Below are positions 1-11,759 of a stretch of 64,000 bases of DNA, in pieces. Position numbers and translations under genes: made by a program. This DNA is from Macrotrachela quadricornifera (lineage: Eukaryota; Rotifera; Eurotatoria; Philodinida; Philodinidae). The stretch covers positions 155,745 through 219,744 of the forward strand of contig JAJEKB010020275.1 of NCBI GenBank assembly GCA_022393335.1. The letters run 5' to 3'. The notes beneath the pieces were generated by a model. The model was not told where the DNA came from and did no database searches. It worked only from the letters and a program-made list of their open reading frames with translations. How positions within the stretch are numbered: the stretch's first letter is position 1; the number at the start of each line of letters is the position of its first letter.

Positions 1-506
1 AACAATGGGACATATCAGCGAGATACTGTAAAACTTCAAACATGTTATTTATGCCAAAAGTAATATGTTATTCATTTTTCTGCATTCAGTCTGAAGTGCC
101 GTTAGCTGCTAAATTCATTTAATTTCTATCTAGTTTATGGAATGATTGGCTAAATCTATAAATGGGATCATTTAATAATAAAGGAAATATTGATAAGCGA
201 AGTAAAATATTCCAATCACAAATTTAAAAAAGAAAAAATTTTAAATTCTGTATCTGGTTTTACTGTACGATTGTATTTGATAAATAATAATGGATGAATT
301 TATATACATTTAATAAAGAATACTATTTTGTAGAGGGATTCAAACATTATCTTTCCATAGATAAAAATGTTTTAATCAAAGGAATGATAGAGGATAAATT
401 TTTCAAAGTGTTAATAACAGCATAATCTTTTATGGACCATTCGATAGATTCCTTTTTGATATTGAATTACTAGGGAAAATACACTGAACTTTTCACTGAT
501 ATTCTT
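1..506. other. intergenic, nothing recognised
   Basis: AT-rich sequence downstream of the F-box gene. I see no coding stretch, RNA gene or repeat in it. Confidence 0.6.
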
Positions 507-2233
507 TTATAGCCGATCTCCAAACCATACATAATAATCATAATCATCTGGAGAATGGGCAAAATCGGTAACATCGGTTTCTGTTAACGATTGTTCAAGC
601 CAAGATTTTGCAGTAGTATGCGAAGTACGACACCAAGGATGACAACGAATATGTAAACTACGTAATTGTCGCATACGTTTCAAAGTTGGTAAAACTGTAT
701 TAGGATGAGCTGCTAGAGCAAGTGATAAATGTTTACATGATTTACCAAAAATACGAACGAGAGAAGAAAGAAGACGTACGCTTACGATACCTAAATCAAA
801 ACCATCTGAATAATAATTACATATAGTTAATGATTGAATTCTATGAGATAATTGATCACAAATAGTATTATTTGTAAATTTATCTGTTAGTTTTATAAGA
901 ATCATAATTGGTAATGTTAATGATTGAAGTTGCGGTGTATTTGCAAGTAACTGAGTAAAATCAATTGATGTCATATGTAACGTTCTTCGAAATTCTAGAT
1001 AACGTAAATTAGTTAATAAAAAATGCCAATTTGTAGGAAGAGCAGTTTTAAGAACTAATCGAACAATCTTAGATGTAAGAAATGCACGATAAGGTATTTC
1101 ACATTTTTCATTAAACATTATTGTTTTTATTTTATTATAAGTGTCATATTTTATTTCATCTATATCACTTGTAATTAAAGTCGATACACTTGTATCGAAT
1201 GATGTTATATTAATTGGCATTTCTGAAAATGCAAATGGTAAAGTATAAAGTACGCCCATTGCAGCATATCGACTATCTGAATCACATCGAATAAACCAAC
1301 GTTTTTCACATAAATAGAATGGTGTAGAGAATGAAGCTATAGCTTGATTTATATCATTAAATGTACTACGATAACAATGAAAAGGAAAACAAAATTGAAA
1401 AGTTGTCAATAATGGTAGTGATGATTGAATTAGTTTTTCCCATTTTTGACCATTAGGCATTGATCTATAAGTTCCATTATCATATAAAGCAAGTTTTGTT
1501 AACTGAAACAATTGACTAAGTAAAATTTCAACAGTATTTCCATCATTTGCTTCATCATAATACAATTTTAGTTGTTTAAGTGTTGTTGGTAATGTTAGAA
1601 CATGCTTATGAGGACAAGTATATGTTATAGTATATTCAAGATTTTGTAAAGAATGAAAATTCTATTAATTAAAGTAATTATCCATTCAATTTGAAAATAT
1701 TTTAAATCTTTTTTACTTACCATCATCCAAGTATTATGTCCACATGCAGTAACAACAAGTTGTTGAAGTGATGGTAACTCAAATGGTTGAATATTTTCTC
1801 CACAAATTTTTCCAATTGTTAATGAAACAAGATTTTTAAATGATGTAAGTTGTGATAAAAATTCTTGTGCATATTTTGGTCTCATATTTATAGCAGATAA
1901 TGATTTTAATTGAGATATATATTGACTAGGTGGAAATAATTGACAAAAGAGTTGTATTTGTCCTGGTGTTTCATCATCATCAGAAAGGCATAATGATTGC
2001 CATTCATGAATATCATGATGTTGTGTAACATAATCAAATTTAACTTTACTTATAGATTTAAAATTAAATGTTTTAATATAATTTTTAAGTAAATAATAAA
2101 AACGGTAATTTAATTGTGAGAATCCATAGATAATATCGATACCATTTAAATAACCAAAAAATTCCAAAAAGAGTTCATTAGGTAATTGTTCAAGTGATGT
2201 ATAATCATGTTTAAAACGTTTTGACTCATTCAT
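507..2233 (-). CDS. F-box protein, two exons
   Basis: Predicted substrate adaptor of an SCF-type ubiquitin ligase, or a lineage-expanded F-box protein. Exon 1 is 2233-1721 and exon 2 is 1661-507. The 59 bp intron (1662-1720) starts GTAAGT, ends TAG and lies in phase 0, giving about 555 residues. The F-box lies at about residues 14-50 (LEQLPNELFLEFFGYLNGID, followed by a conserved-looking FSQLNYRF). The rest has scattered leucine-rich, LRR-like stretches (LPSLQQLVV, LRYLEF, LQSLTLP, LRSLHI). The start is the ATG at 2233; the long reading frame of exon 2 has no ATG at its own head, which supports it being an internal exon. The F-box assignment is seen in the sequence, the LRR nature is likely, and the target is unknown. 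Confidence 0.85.
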
Positions 2234-2997
2234 TTTGAATAAAAATGGAAAAATAATAGGTTTGAGTGTATGTTTTGAAAAACAACGTGTAGAGAAAAGT
2301 GATTACATTTCATTTTTACCGTCATTTTATATTTATTAGTTACTTTGAGAGATATGATTCATAAATGTGGACAGGATAGAAAAAATATTTGTTGGCAAGG
2401 GAAGAAAACATGTCGAAAGTAAGAGCATGTCAAGTGTTATGAATCATAAACAATTTGGAAGTTTCTGATTATTACTTTATTGTCTTAGCAATAACTTACA
2501 ATCTACAGTACTTGAAGATTAGCTTTCTAAATAATAAGTAACAAACGTTCTTCTTCTATAATATAATAGAAAAATTAAACTTTTTTTTAAAGTCATTATA
2601 TTGAGTACTGATACTCGAGCAATAAACACTTCAATGGATGAGACTGAATAGAGTCGTCTCTCTCTGCATTGGAAATATTTTCGCTTTTGTATTAAAATTA
2701 ATTCAGTGGTCAGCATCTTTCGGCTAATTTTTCGAGTCGTACCAATATCTTTTGTGAAGAGGTGGCTGAAATTCTGTTAAACCTGTAGAAGAGGATAGAT
2801 GTGTCTCGGAAAAATGATCGAGAAACATTAAAAAATAAATTGTTCCAATATGATCGGCTGTTGCTAGTATATTAATGTTAACACAAAACTTTGAAGTATT
2901 TTGTAAGAGAAAAATTGCGTTATCTTTTTTTGTTCTTTTAGATAAAATGTGTGTATGTCTGCACCACTTACAATGGAGATGTTTAAGAAAATTAGAC

Positions 2998-3362
2998 CTA
3001 TTCGAGTCAAATGAAAGCTTTCAATAGCAAACTCGTTCAGTTGCATAAGAAAAAATGCGTTTCAAACTTTTAAACAATTTTAAAAAATTTACTAAGATCG
3101 CATTTTTGGGTCTAATTCTCTAAACACTATTGAGTAATGGTAACTTGAACATTTTTCTAAGTTTTTATAAACTTTCGTTAAAAAAATTTGAAACACACCT
3201 TTTCTTGTGCAGTTCAACGAACTCTATCCAACTATCGTTAATAAGTAAAATAGATCTGACTGAAAGTTGGCATTCTAGGTATCCTATATAGTGCGTAAAT
3301 ATCTTAAAATTCGAATATTTATTAGTGTGGCAATGAAAACTTTCATTTGACTCAAATATGAC
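2998..3362. repeat. imperfect fold-back repeat
   Basis: The left side (GAGTCAAATGAAAG, then a block around TGCATAAGAAAA and GTTTCAAA) recurs in reverse complement on the right (GAGTCAAATGAAAG at the far end, then CTGCACAAGAAAA and GTTTCAAA). The right arm holds roughly 100 extra bases between the two blocks, so the arms are unequal. This looks like an old fold-back or inverted insertion. No target duplication is obvious. Confidence 0.5.
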
Positions 3363-4546
3363 TTATATTCTTAACTTGCAACACAAACAACTTCATTGTT
3401 AGAAGATGAAGTGAGCAGCTTCTTTGTCTGTCCTGAGTCTTACGTGAAAGTGGACCTATACATACTGAATAATTATGTTGCAATAGCATTAATCACATGT
3501 TTCGAGATAACTATATTGAAAATTACCGTTTTCAAGCAGGACTTTTATTGTACTTCTCTAGTTCCGGCATGAACATTACTGCATTCTTTCAGTATATTCG
3601 ATAATTAATATGAATATACTTCCATTCACTGATTTCATATATAAATAAGAGGTATTTAAGATTTTCTATGAAAAGACCCATGTAATATTATGACTAACGA
3701 AATAAATATTTTTTGACAAACAGCATATTGAAAACTATTCGTAGCCAAATAACTTTTTACTTTAAAAGTCGTTATACTAATCAATATTCTATTATTGGTA
3801 ATTTTATCATGACTCTCTGTATTCAGGAAACTATTTAGTACAGATAATGAAGTAGCTAGATTTTTTTGACTTGAAAAATATTGAGCTACTAAAGTTGAAA
3901 ATAAAACACGATGAATGAAAGAGAATAGAAATACTAAAGAAATACATGTATGATCATAACATTATTTTTATCTGTGCTTTCATAAAGAAATCTGTCCTAT
4001 ACTATGATTTAGATATGAAAGAAACCGGTTTTTCTTTAATGAATAAAATGAATAGGTCTTTAAGGATTGCCAAAGTTTAATTTTCTCAAAGATTTATGAG
4101 AATTATTTGAAAGTTAATACACTGTTTGTTTCTCTAAGACTTTTCAGAGATATCAGCGAACAGCTCAATTATAATAGTATGCGTTTTAACAAAAATTAAA
4201 ACATCAAATAAATCTCTGTATTTAATATATTTGTAAGTCTTTTTACTGCCAACAAAAGCGTTCTCATTTCGTTGTCTAAAACATATAACTGAGAAAAGAC
4301 TCACTATAGGATTTGTAGACAATATTGTACATTTTACCATAGACATGGATGACTGTTAATATACGACAACGTTCAGTAAGAAACATAGCTTAAGATCTTC
4401 ATTTTTGTTGTATTATTATCAAGTTTTGAAAAGAGAGATAATGCAGATGAAACACATGATAGTCACTCACCCATTCTCAGGAAGCTAGTCAATTTTGTCA
4501 TTCTGTTGTTATTACATGGTTTTCATGAGACATTATGGTCCTACTT

Positions 4547-5075
4547 TTATTAAGGAGGACTCCCCCCTCAGAAACGAACTTTGTTATTTTCTCTTCCGAT
4601 TTCAACAAAAATTTCAGAGAGTGTTAGTCTTGACTAAAGCAGATTATGGTTAAAATATCTCTTCCAAAGTTCAAAAAAATACACAAGTTCTAGCCAATTC
4701 ATGACCTCGTATGCGGACAAGAATTTCACAATGAGGTCACTTTGTAATCTTATCGGGTTGATATTTAATTTGTAGAGTGACCTTAGGGCTATGTCGTAAT
4801 AGAATTCGATTTTTGAAGTCCCTTTGGGTGATTTTAAAAAAATACTTTTTCGACAAACATCCAAATTCATGGCATTCATAATTATGAAATATATAAGTTT
4901 TTTATTTCAACAAAGGAGAAATTCAAAAATCAGATTCTACTACGACTTAGTCCTAACTACCTGTGATACAATAAAAAAAAAATCTTTCTTCTCTATTGAG
5001 TCATTATTAACAAATCCTTGCCTGTGTAAACGGTACGGTCGAAAAAATTGATTTTGAGAAAAATGCTAAACAAAT
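4547..5075 (+). repeat. dispersed repeat family 1, copy A
   Basis: Matches 19960-20473 in reverse complement along its length. Shared blocks include CTCAGAAACGAACTTTGTTA, ATGGTTAAAATATCTC, CCTTAGGGCTA, TCTCTATTGAGTCATTATTA and AAAATTGATTTTGAG, in the same order. No transposase is recognisable, so the class is unknown. Open frames inside it are short and differ between copies. Confidence 0.8.
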
Positions 5076-7091
5076 TTTAGAACTCGATTTTTCATTTAAA
5101 TTCTTTAGATTCCCCTTTTTTTCGTTTGTACGTCAATTATATATATATATATCAATATTCAGGAGCCTAGAAATATGTGATCCTTATCTTAACTGTTAGT
5201 AAGCATGTAGTGATTAATAAGAAAATCGCTTCGATCAATACTGATGCAACTGGAAAGGCAGTTTTTTTAAACTGAAATACATGACAGCAAGGCCCAAGTT
5301 ATAGCTGATTAATCCATCAAAATCTAATCATTTTGCGAAAAGGTATACATATTCTGAAAGAGGAGACTTCGATACACATTCCTACAATAAAAATTCAATT
5401 TCGAATTTTCTTCGATAAAATAGATTTCTTGAAGGAAGGTCTTCCCTAATAACATTAGAAAAAGATGCTATACAGTCTGCTACTATTGATTACAACAATA
5501 AAGTTCCTTTAATTATTCATTAAATAAATGAAATAAACCGGGACTGTAAAGTCCATCAGCTTTACTTATATTTGAATTCTGTAAGAGTTTATATGCAATT
5601 TGTGTTTGTTTTATAACTACTTGTACAAAATTTATCCAATACACACAGAATGTTTATCCTCATTTATATGTGTCCACAAATAATGTTACATCTTATTCAT
5701 TTCAAGTGCGTAGAAACGGCTGTCAAGAAGACTACATCCATGAAGTGATCGTACACATCATGATTTATTAATTCGTTTTGATCTTATATAATAATAAAGG
5801 ACATACAAAAAAACGAAAACAAAGCACATGAATTAATGTTCGATTATTGGATGAACTAAAATGAAGATAAAGAAATATGAGCTGATCAGATTAATGATTA
5901 TTTCCAACGATCATAAAATGCCGCTGCAATGGACATCATGTTCAATCTTCCAGTGGTGATCGATGAAAATTTTGTAAAAATCGAAAGATAGCAGTTGTCA
6001 GAGATTATCAAACAACTGGCATTATGTTTTTCTTCTAAATTTTTCTTCGAGTAAATAATCATTTCGACTTGTTCTAGTACAGATGAATTAGATAAGATGT
6101 CTTTGGAATGGAACTATCATTATAAATTGTCTTGCCAATGAGTATTATTTTATAAAAGTCAAAAAAAGTGGAGTAAATCCATAATAAGATTCGGTCGTTT
6201 TCGTTATATTTGGATAAAATGGCTTGCAATATCAAACATTTGTGGTTCTACTAATACTGTTGATAATCTATTCGTCCAGGTAAAGATCTTCAAATATCAT
6301 TAACGAATTACATTGTTTATCATTATTAACTCAAACAAATGTGATGACTATCAGCTGTTGATGAATATCGATGAAATGTGCCATAATTTTAAAATTTAAT
6401 TTGTGCTTTCTGTAACAATTATTCGAATCGTTATCCTCATAGTATGCATTCATTTTTTGATTCTCATCATTTAAATGTAGACGATTCAATTTTTCGTCGA
6501 GGATTATAATTAAATATATACAGATGACTTCATTCAACCATATTCACTAAATATGATGTCATTCACTGTGCCAAACAATTCTGCATACACTAGGATTTGA
6601 TATAGTTATCGTTCTCAGTCTTCTATTTACATCTGTAATTCTGTAAAAACTGTAGATACAACTATTGAGATAATTACAGCATATTACTTTTCTATAATCA
6701 GAAACAATGTTATTATCTGTGCAACATTTTCTTTGAAAACTTAGATTAAATTCTCAGCTCAATTCGAACAGGAACTGGTTAATTCTGTCTCATATTGATT
6801 TTATATACAATTAGTGGTAATTGATGATAGCATCTTCTAAGATCTCCATTAAAGTTCATTTCTGGTTGTTTACTCTACAAGATAAAATCAGTTTTCACGA
6901 GCAACAGATCAATTAAAAAAACAATATCGTTGAATATTTTAAACAATAGACCATGTCTACCAGAACGAGAATTCTTTGTCATATATTATTTCGACAAGTG
7001 ACCAAGAAAAAAATTCATTTCTGTCTAATAATAAATCAGTAATAGAAGATTTTATGTCAAAGAAGCGTATGATATAGTTTTGACGATTGAC

Positions 7092-7821
7092 CTATGCAGA
7101 TGAGCTTCGTTCAGTCACACTACTCAATCGAACATAACCTTCTGTTGAGGCACCATTTGTATATACAGGAATAAGTTCGTTATTCGATTTCGATGAGAAA
7201 CGAGCGTATAACTTATGACGATTTAAGTATATGACAACAATTAAAATACCGCCTAAAAGACCAAGCAATGTACCAACAACAATCCCAACAGTAGATGATT
7301 TTTTTGGTAATCCACCATTTGTTGTTGTTCCTTCACCTTCTATGGGGGTTCTATTCGTTGTTGTTATAATAGCAGTATAAGATGTTGAAGATACTGTAGT
7401 TTGAGGTAGCAAGACAGACGTTGTGGCTGTATCCAAAGATGTGTCAAAAGAAGTCTCTGCTTCTGTTACAGCTGTATCCATTGGAATAGTAGAAGTTTCT
7501 GCTTCCAGTGTTGTGGTTATTGTTTCAAAAGTGGTGACAGTGATGAATGTGGTAGTCGTTGTAGCTGTTGTTGTTGTTGTTGTTGTTATTGTAGTTGTTA
7601 GTGTAGCTGCTGTTGTAGATGTTGTTGTTATTGTTGTCGATGTCGGCGTTGTTGTTGTCGGTGTTGTTGTCGATGTTGTTGTTGTCGGTGTTGTTGTTGT
7701 CGATGTTGTTGTTGTNNNNNNNNNNGTCGATGTTGTTGTTGTCGGTGTTGTTGTTGTCGATGTTGTTGTTGTTGTAGGTGTTGTTGTTGTAGGCGTTGTT
7801 GTTGTAGATGTTGTTGTTGTA

Positions 7822-7867
<46 letters not shown>

Positions 7868-9602
7868 TTGTAGTTGTTGTGATCTCTACTGTAGTTATCA
7901 TCATAGTGGTGGTTGTTGGTACCTCTTCATAAGGACATTCTTGCACTGGATATGTGCCAGAACCTAAAACGATCAATTCATCATATGAAAATCAAAATAA
8001 GTTTAGATGATAAAATGCATTCTTATTTACATCGTCTTGAAGAGACAATAATGTGATCTAGTGAGACTAAGCCCATTCCACCAACTTTTCCTTTTCTTGC
8101 TTCAAATACAATCTATTTTACAAATATATTTTACATATATTCACTCATTTATATCTAATCCTTACTTGATATTTGTCATCTTTGTTTAGTTGCAATGGTG
8201 CTTCAGCTGTTATCCATCGATTAGGTACGCTTGATCCATTTTTATGCCACATACATGTTTGACGACCACTCCAATAATCTTCAACATATACATTCAACCA
8301 ATCATCATCAGTTCCAGCTATATTATATTGAAATTGAATACATCCCTCATCTGATAATGCATCTAAAACTGGTGAATCAAATTGTGAACGTTCTCCAACT
8401 TCATCAAATTCACTAGTTCGAATTTGGACAAAACCTCCTGATAATTTGACAAAAATTGAATATTTATTTTGCTTCTCTTAAAACCCTACCATCTCGACAG
8501 TTTATCCATTTGTTATCGTTTCCCTTACATTGTATATTCTTTTTATTCAACATACAATAGTATTGAGGACCTTTTTCATCATATGGAATTTTGCACATCT
8601 TATTATCATCATTTGGTCTTACTATAATAGAAATATATTGAAGAAGGACTTTTCCAAGTTAGAATTCATAAATACAATACATACTAATGCTACTATAATC
8701 ACTTGATGGACCAATGTTAATGCCTGGTTCTCTTTGATGAATAACTTTCCAACCATAATTCGTATCACTTTTCCAACCACATAATTCTTTATCAACATCA
8801 AAATCACAACTTGCATTGAATCGAGTACGAGGCGTTGTTGTTGGGCCTGCTCCCGTTGTTCGAGTATTTGTAGGAACTAAAATATTCATCTTTCAAATAA
8901 TATCAATAAGAAATTCATACTTACTCGGTTCTCCTTGTAAAACAATATCATCAATTGCAATATCAGATGATCGACCTATACCTGTTCGATTCGCCACAAA
9001 TTCAATCTATTCAAATATTCTACATATATATATTAAATATTTAGTACAACATTACTTTAATATTATTATCATGAGATAATTCAATATTAGCTTGATACCA
9101 TGCTGGAATACCTTGTCTTCCACTTTTTTGCCATATTATTATATCATTAATCTTTAATGATAATGTTCCAATTTGTGTTCCATGCATAAAATACCAAAAT
9201 GAAAATTGTGTAGAACTTTCAAGAGATGTATTTGTACTCATAATACCAAACCGATTAGATTCAGTTAGAAGACTAGCCATTAATCGAACATAATTACCAT
9301 CTTAAATAAAATTAATTTTAATTTAAATAAATATTCAATAATAACTTACTTCCAGTTGTGTGATCAGCTACAGGACCGGAATTCGCTGTTTCAGGTGTAC
9401 TACCTGATGGATAGATTTTCCATATTGAATCTAATTTCCAATTACATTTATCTATCTCAAAATCACATGTTACAGTGGGACATGTGACAAAATGATAGTT
9501 TACTATAAAAATATAAGTAACATAATATGATTGATATTTTTTATTTTAAAAAATCTTACTTGTGAAAGAATAGATTAAAATAGTTTTTATTAGAAAATCC
9601 AT
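7092..9602 (-). CDS. MAM-domain membrane protein with Thr-rich stalk, copy 1 (nine exons)
   Basis: Predicted type I cell-surface adhesion or receptor-like protein. Exons: 9602-9560, 9502-9350, 9300-9056, 9006-8925, 8876-8685, 8621-8490, 8437-8166, 8112-8031, 7963-7092. All introns are GT-AG and all phases agree, giving about 690 residues. Residues 1-14 are a signal peptide (MDFLIKTILIYSFT). MAM domain 1 spans about 15-174 (starts CPTVTCDFEIDKCNW, ends IAIDDIVLQGEP). MAM domain 2 spans about 186-400 (CDFDVDKELCGW to VSLDHIIVSS), with extra cysteines contributed by exon 6. A stalk of TTTT, STTTT and PTTTT units follows (about 410-600), probably O-glycosylated, then a membrane segment at about 626-647 and a 43-residue cytoplasmic tail. 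A run of ten N (7716-7725) sits in the stalk, so its true length is unknown. The ATG at 9602 was chosen over a longer open frame because only this frame joins exon 2 in phase. The ligand is unknown. Confidence 0.85.
7550..7885. repeat. coding triplet minisatellite (Thr-rich stalk) with assembly gap
   Basis: GTT triplets on the plus strand (ACA/AAC on the coding strand), with interspersed GTC GAT and GTC GGT units, encode the Thr-rich stalk of the first MAM protein. Ten N bases at 7716-7725 mark an unresolved join. The long plus-strand open frame made of valines here is an antisense artefact of the repeat. Confidence 0.9.
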
Positions 9603-11759
9603 ACAATATATTTAAATATTTAGCACTATTAATAGAAAAGAAAAACAAAAAAATTGACTTTAATTTATATACTTTTCTTATCTTAACACGTATGACCATC
9701 TTTCTGCTCTTATAACATTTGCTGAAATGACTCGTCATCATCATTTTTATCAAATAGTAAATAATTATTTTAACTAACAGAATTTAAAAACCAAATGATC
9801 GTTGCATAGAAGCATCTATTTCAGGCAAAATTCTATATGATATATAGCATGAAAGTAAATGCAAACAGAACTGACATAAAACTGAAAGATATACGTCATG
9901 AAGTACGTAAATTTAAACATGAAAAAAGAATAAAAGTTACTTTTGTATTTATGTTTCGAAGCCTTTTTTTTATCTAGTGCAAAAAGAATTTAAATATAAT
10001 GTAGGTTGAAAGGTACGGATATTATGCATAGTTTTATATAATATTACTCATGTTTCACGAGATAAAAATATTAGAGTTACAAATTTAATCGTTTCTGTGT
10101 TTGGTTATTATGGTCGAGATCCATAGATCAACTCATAAAATGGATCAAAATAATCTAGAAGTGAACAAATAATTTACAAATAGTTTCGATAATAAGTTTC
10201 ATTCTGCTAATCGTATATAAACATATTCTGCGTACATGCTTCTTGAACTTGAGTGAACACATTCCATTGGATCTTGATAATTCAGATTGAATCTCGTTGG
10301 AGTTTATTATAATTCCAATCGAAGAAGTCTTTTAATGGAGTCCTATTGGATTCTTCAAGCAACTTGACGATTGAATTTTCATGATTTTGACAGAATTGAA
10401 CCGATTTAACATTTAGACTAACCATCTGTAGTAGGTTTTAAGAAACTTTTTCATTATAATGGGTTGCTCTTTCGATGTCTCTTGAATATTTTATTGCAAC
10501 TAAATTATCTCTAAGAGTTAAAATAGAACCAGTTTGTTGGAATGTAAAGTCAGATGCTAAATATCTGAGTAGAGATGAGAAAAATTCAGAAAATTTACAC
10601 GGACATCAAGATGCCATCAATGTTTGTTCCAGTGTGTTAATTGTACAATGTATGAAAAAATATTTGAGAAAGAATAGAATGAAGTAAAATGTCCCTTTAA
10701 CGACAACTCGAAATGTAAAACCTCTTCAATAGGATAATTATTTTTTTCTTGTCAAGATATTTTTAATGTATGAAAGTCTCATTTTCAATATAAACATCAT
10801 ACTGATTTTGATACAAATGTAAAACAGATCAAATGCTTCAATTTATTGTCTCGATTCGATGTGTGACAGTTCACCTATAGTAGTTAAAAGTTTAAAATGA
10901 CTTTGACCCATTTCCTTTCCTTTAAAAAATTAGAGTTATTTTTCTAATATTACCTGCAACTAGTCAAAAAAAAATTGAAAAATTCATAATTCGATCGAGT
11001 AATTTCCTGTGCACTTGAACAATTCAGCTTGATTAGCTCAGAACAGCGACTAACTAGAGATGAAGTTTCAAAACTCTGCTTTCTACTCTTGTCGAATTAT
11101 GAGTTTTAGCAAAAATTAGAAAGACATACGTTTTCACAAATCAAAACACGTTTATCGAATAGAATTTTCAACATTTAAATAAAACAAGCCTGTGTGAGGT
11201 AGTTAGTTATCTATTCTTAAAATAAATATTGTCTTTCTTCTACCATCTATAGATTTCTCATATCAAATAGGTATTTTCTTTATTTCTCAATCACAAAAAA
11301 TACAACATAAGTAAAAATTGATTAATCTTGAATGACAACTATTCATTAGAATCAAAATAAACCAACAAAACCAAATTTATAATGGTTTTCATCCGGAATC
11401 AAAACAGAAGAAGTTAAGCAACAATAATTATTCTTGATTAATAATGAATAATAAGTTTTTTAAAAGTAATCGATCTGAAACTATCAAAAACGCAAAAAAA
11501 GGACAGAATTACAATCAATAACATGTTCATTCCTCACACTTGTGGAAAAATTCGAAAAACGACTCTAATTCTTGAAGAAATAGGAATTGATCAACATTCT
11601 TCGAGTTTTTTTTATTAATTCTAAGTTTTCTACCAAAAGATATATGAGCAAACAAAATTGGAGCACGTCACTTTGAGAGGCGGAAAATGAATATACAGGA
11701 ATAGTTCTTCCATCATTCTGTTTCAAACAGAAACGAGTCTTTAAAAAATGATTACGATA
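9603..11759. other. intergenic between the MAM paralogues
   Basis: AT-rich. The first part (about 9603-9770) is the 5' flank of copy 1 and resembles the 5' flank of copy 2 (14796-14940), so the duplicated block includes upstream sequence and possibly the promoter. Just below 11759, the copy 2 tail reads on past its stop codon as recognisable relic coding sequence. I recognise no other element. Confidence 0.55.

Larger units (their letters stand above)
2234..7091. other. long intergenic region with two repeats
   Basis: About 4.9 kb between the F-box gene and the first MAM gene. I recognise only an imperfect inverted repeat (2998-3362) and one copy of a dispersed repeat (4547-5075). The remaining AT-rich sequence has only short random open frames. 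A short AT dinucleotide run lies near 5140-5151. Confidence 0.55.

Noticed and set aside
7423..7932. 169-codon plus-strand frame made mostly of valine
   Set aside because: Exact antisense of the Thr-rich stalk repeat of MAM copy 1; the coding strand has a phase-consistent nine-exon gene.
9556..9753. Longer minus-strand frame (65 codons) at the 5' end of MAM copy 1
   Set aside because: It ends in phase 2 and cannot join exon 2 in frame. The frame starting with ATG at 9602 joins in phase and gives a signal peptide.
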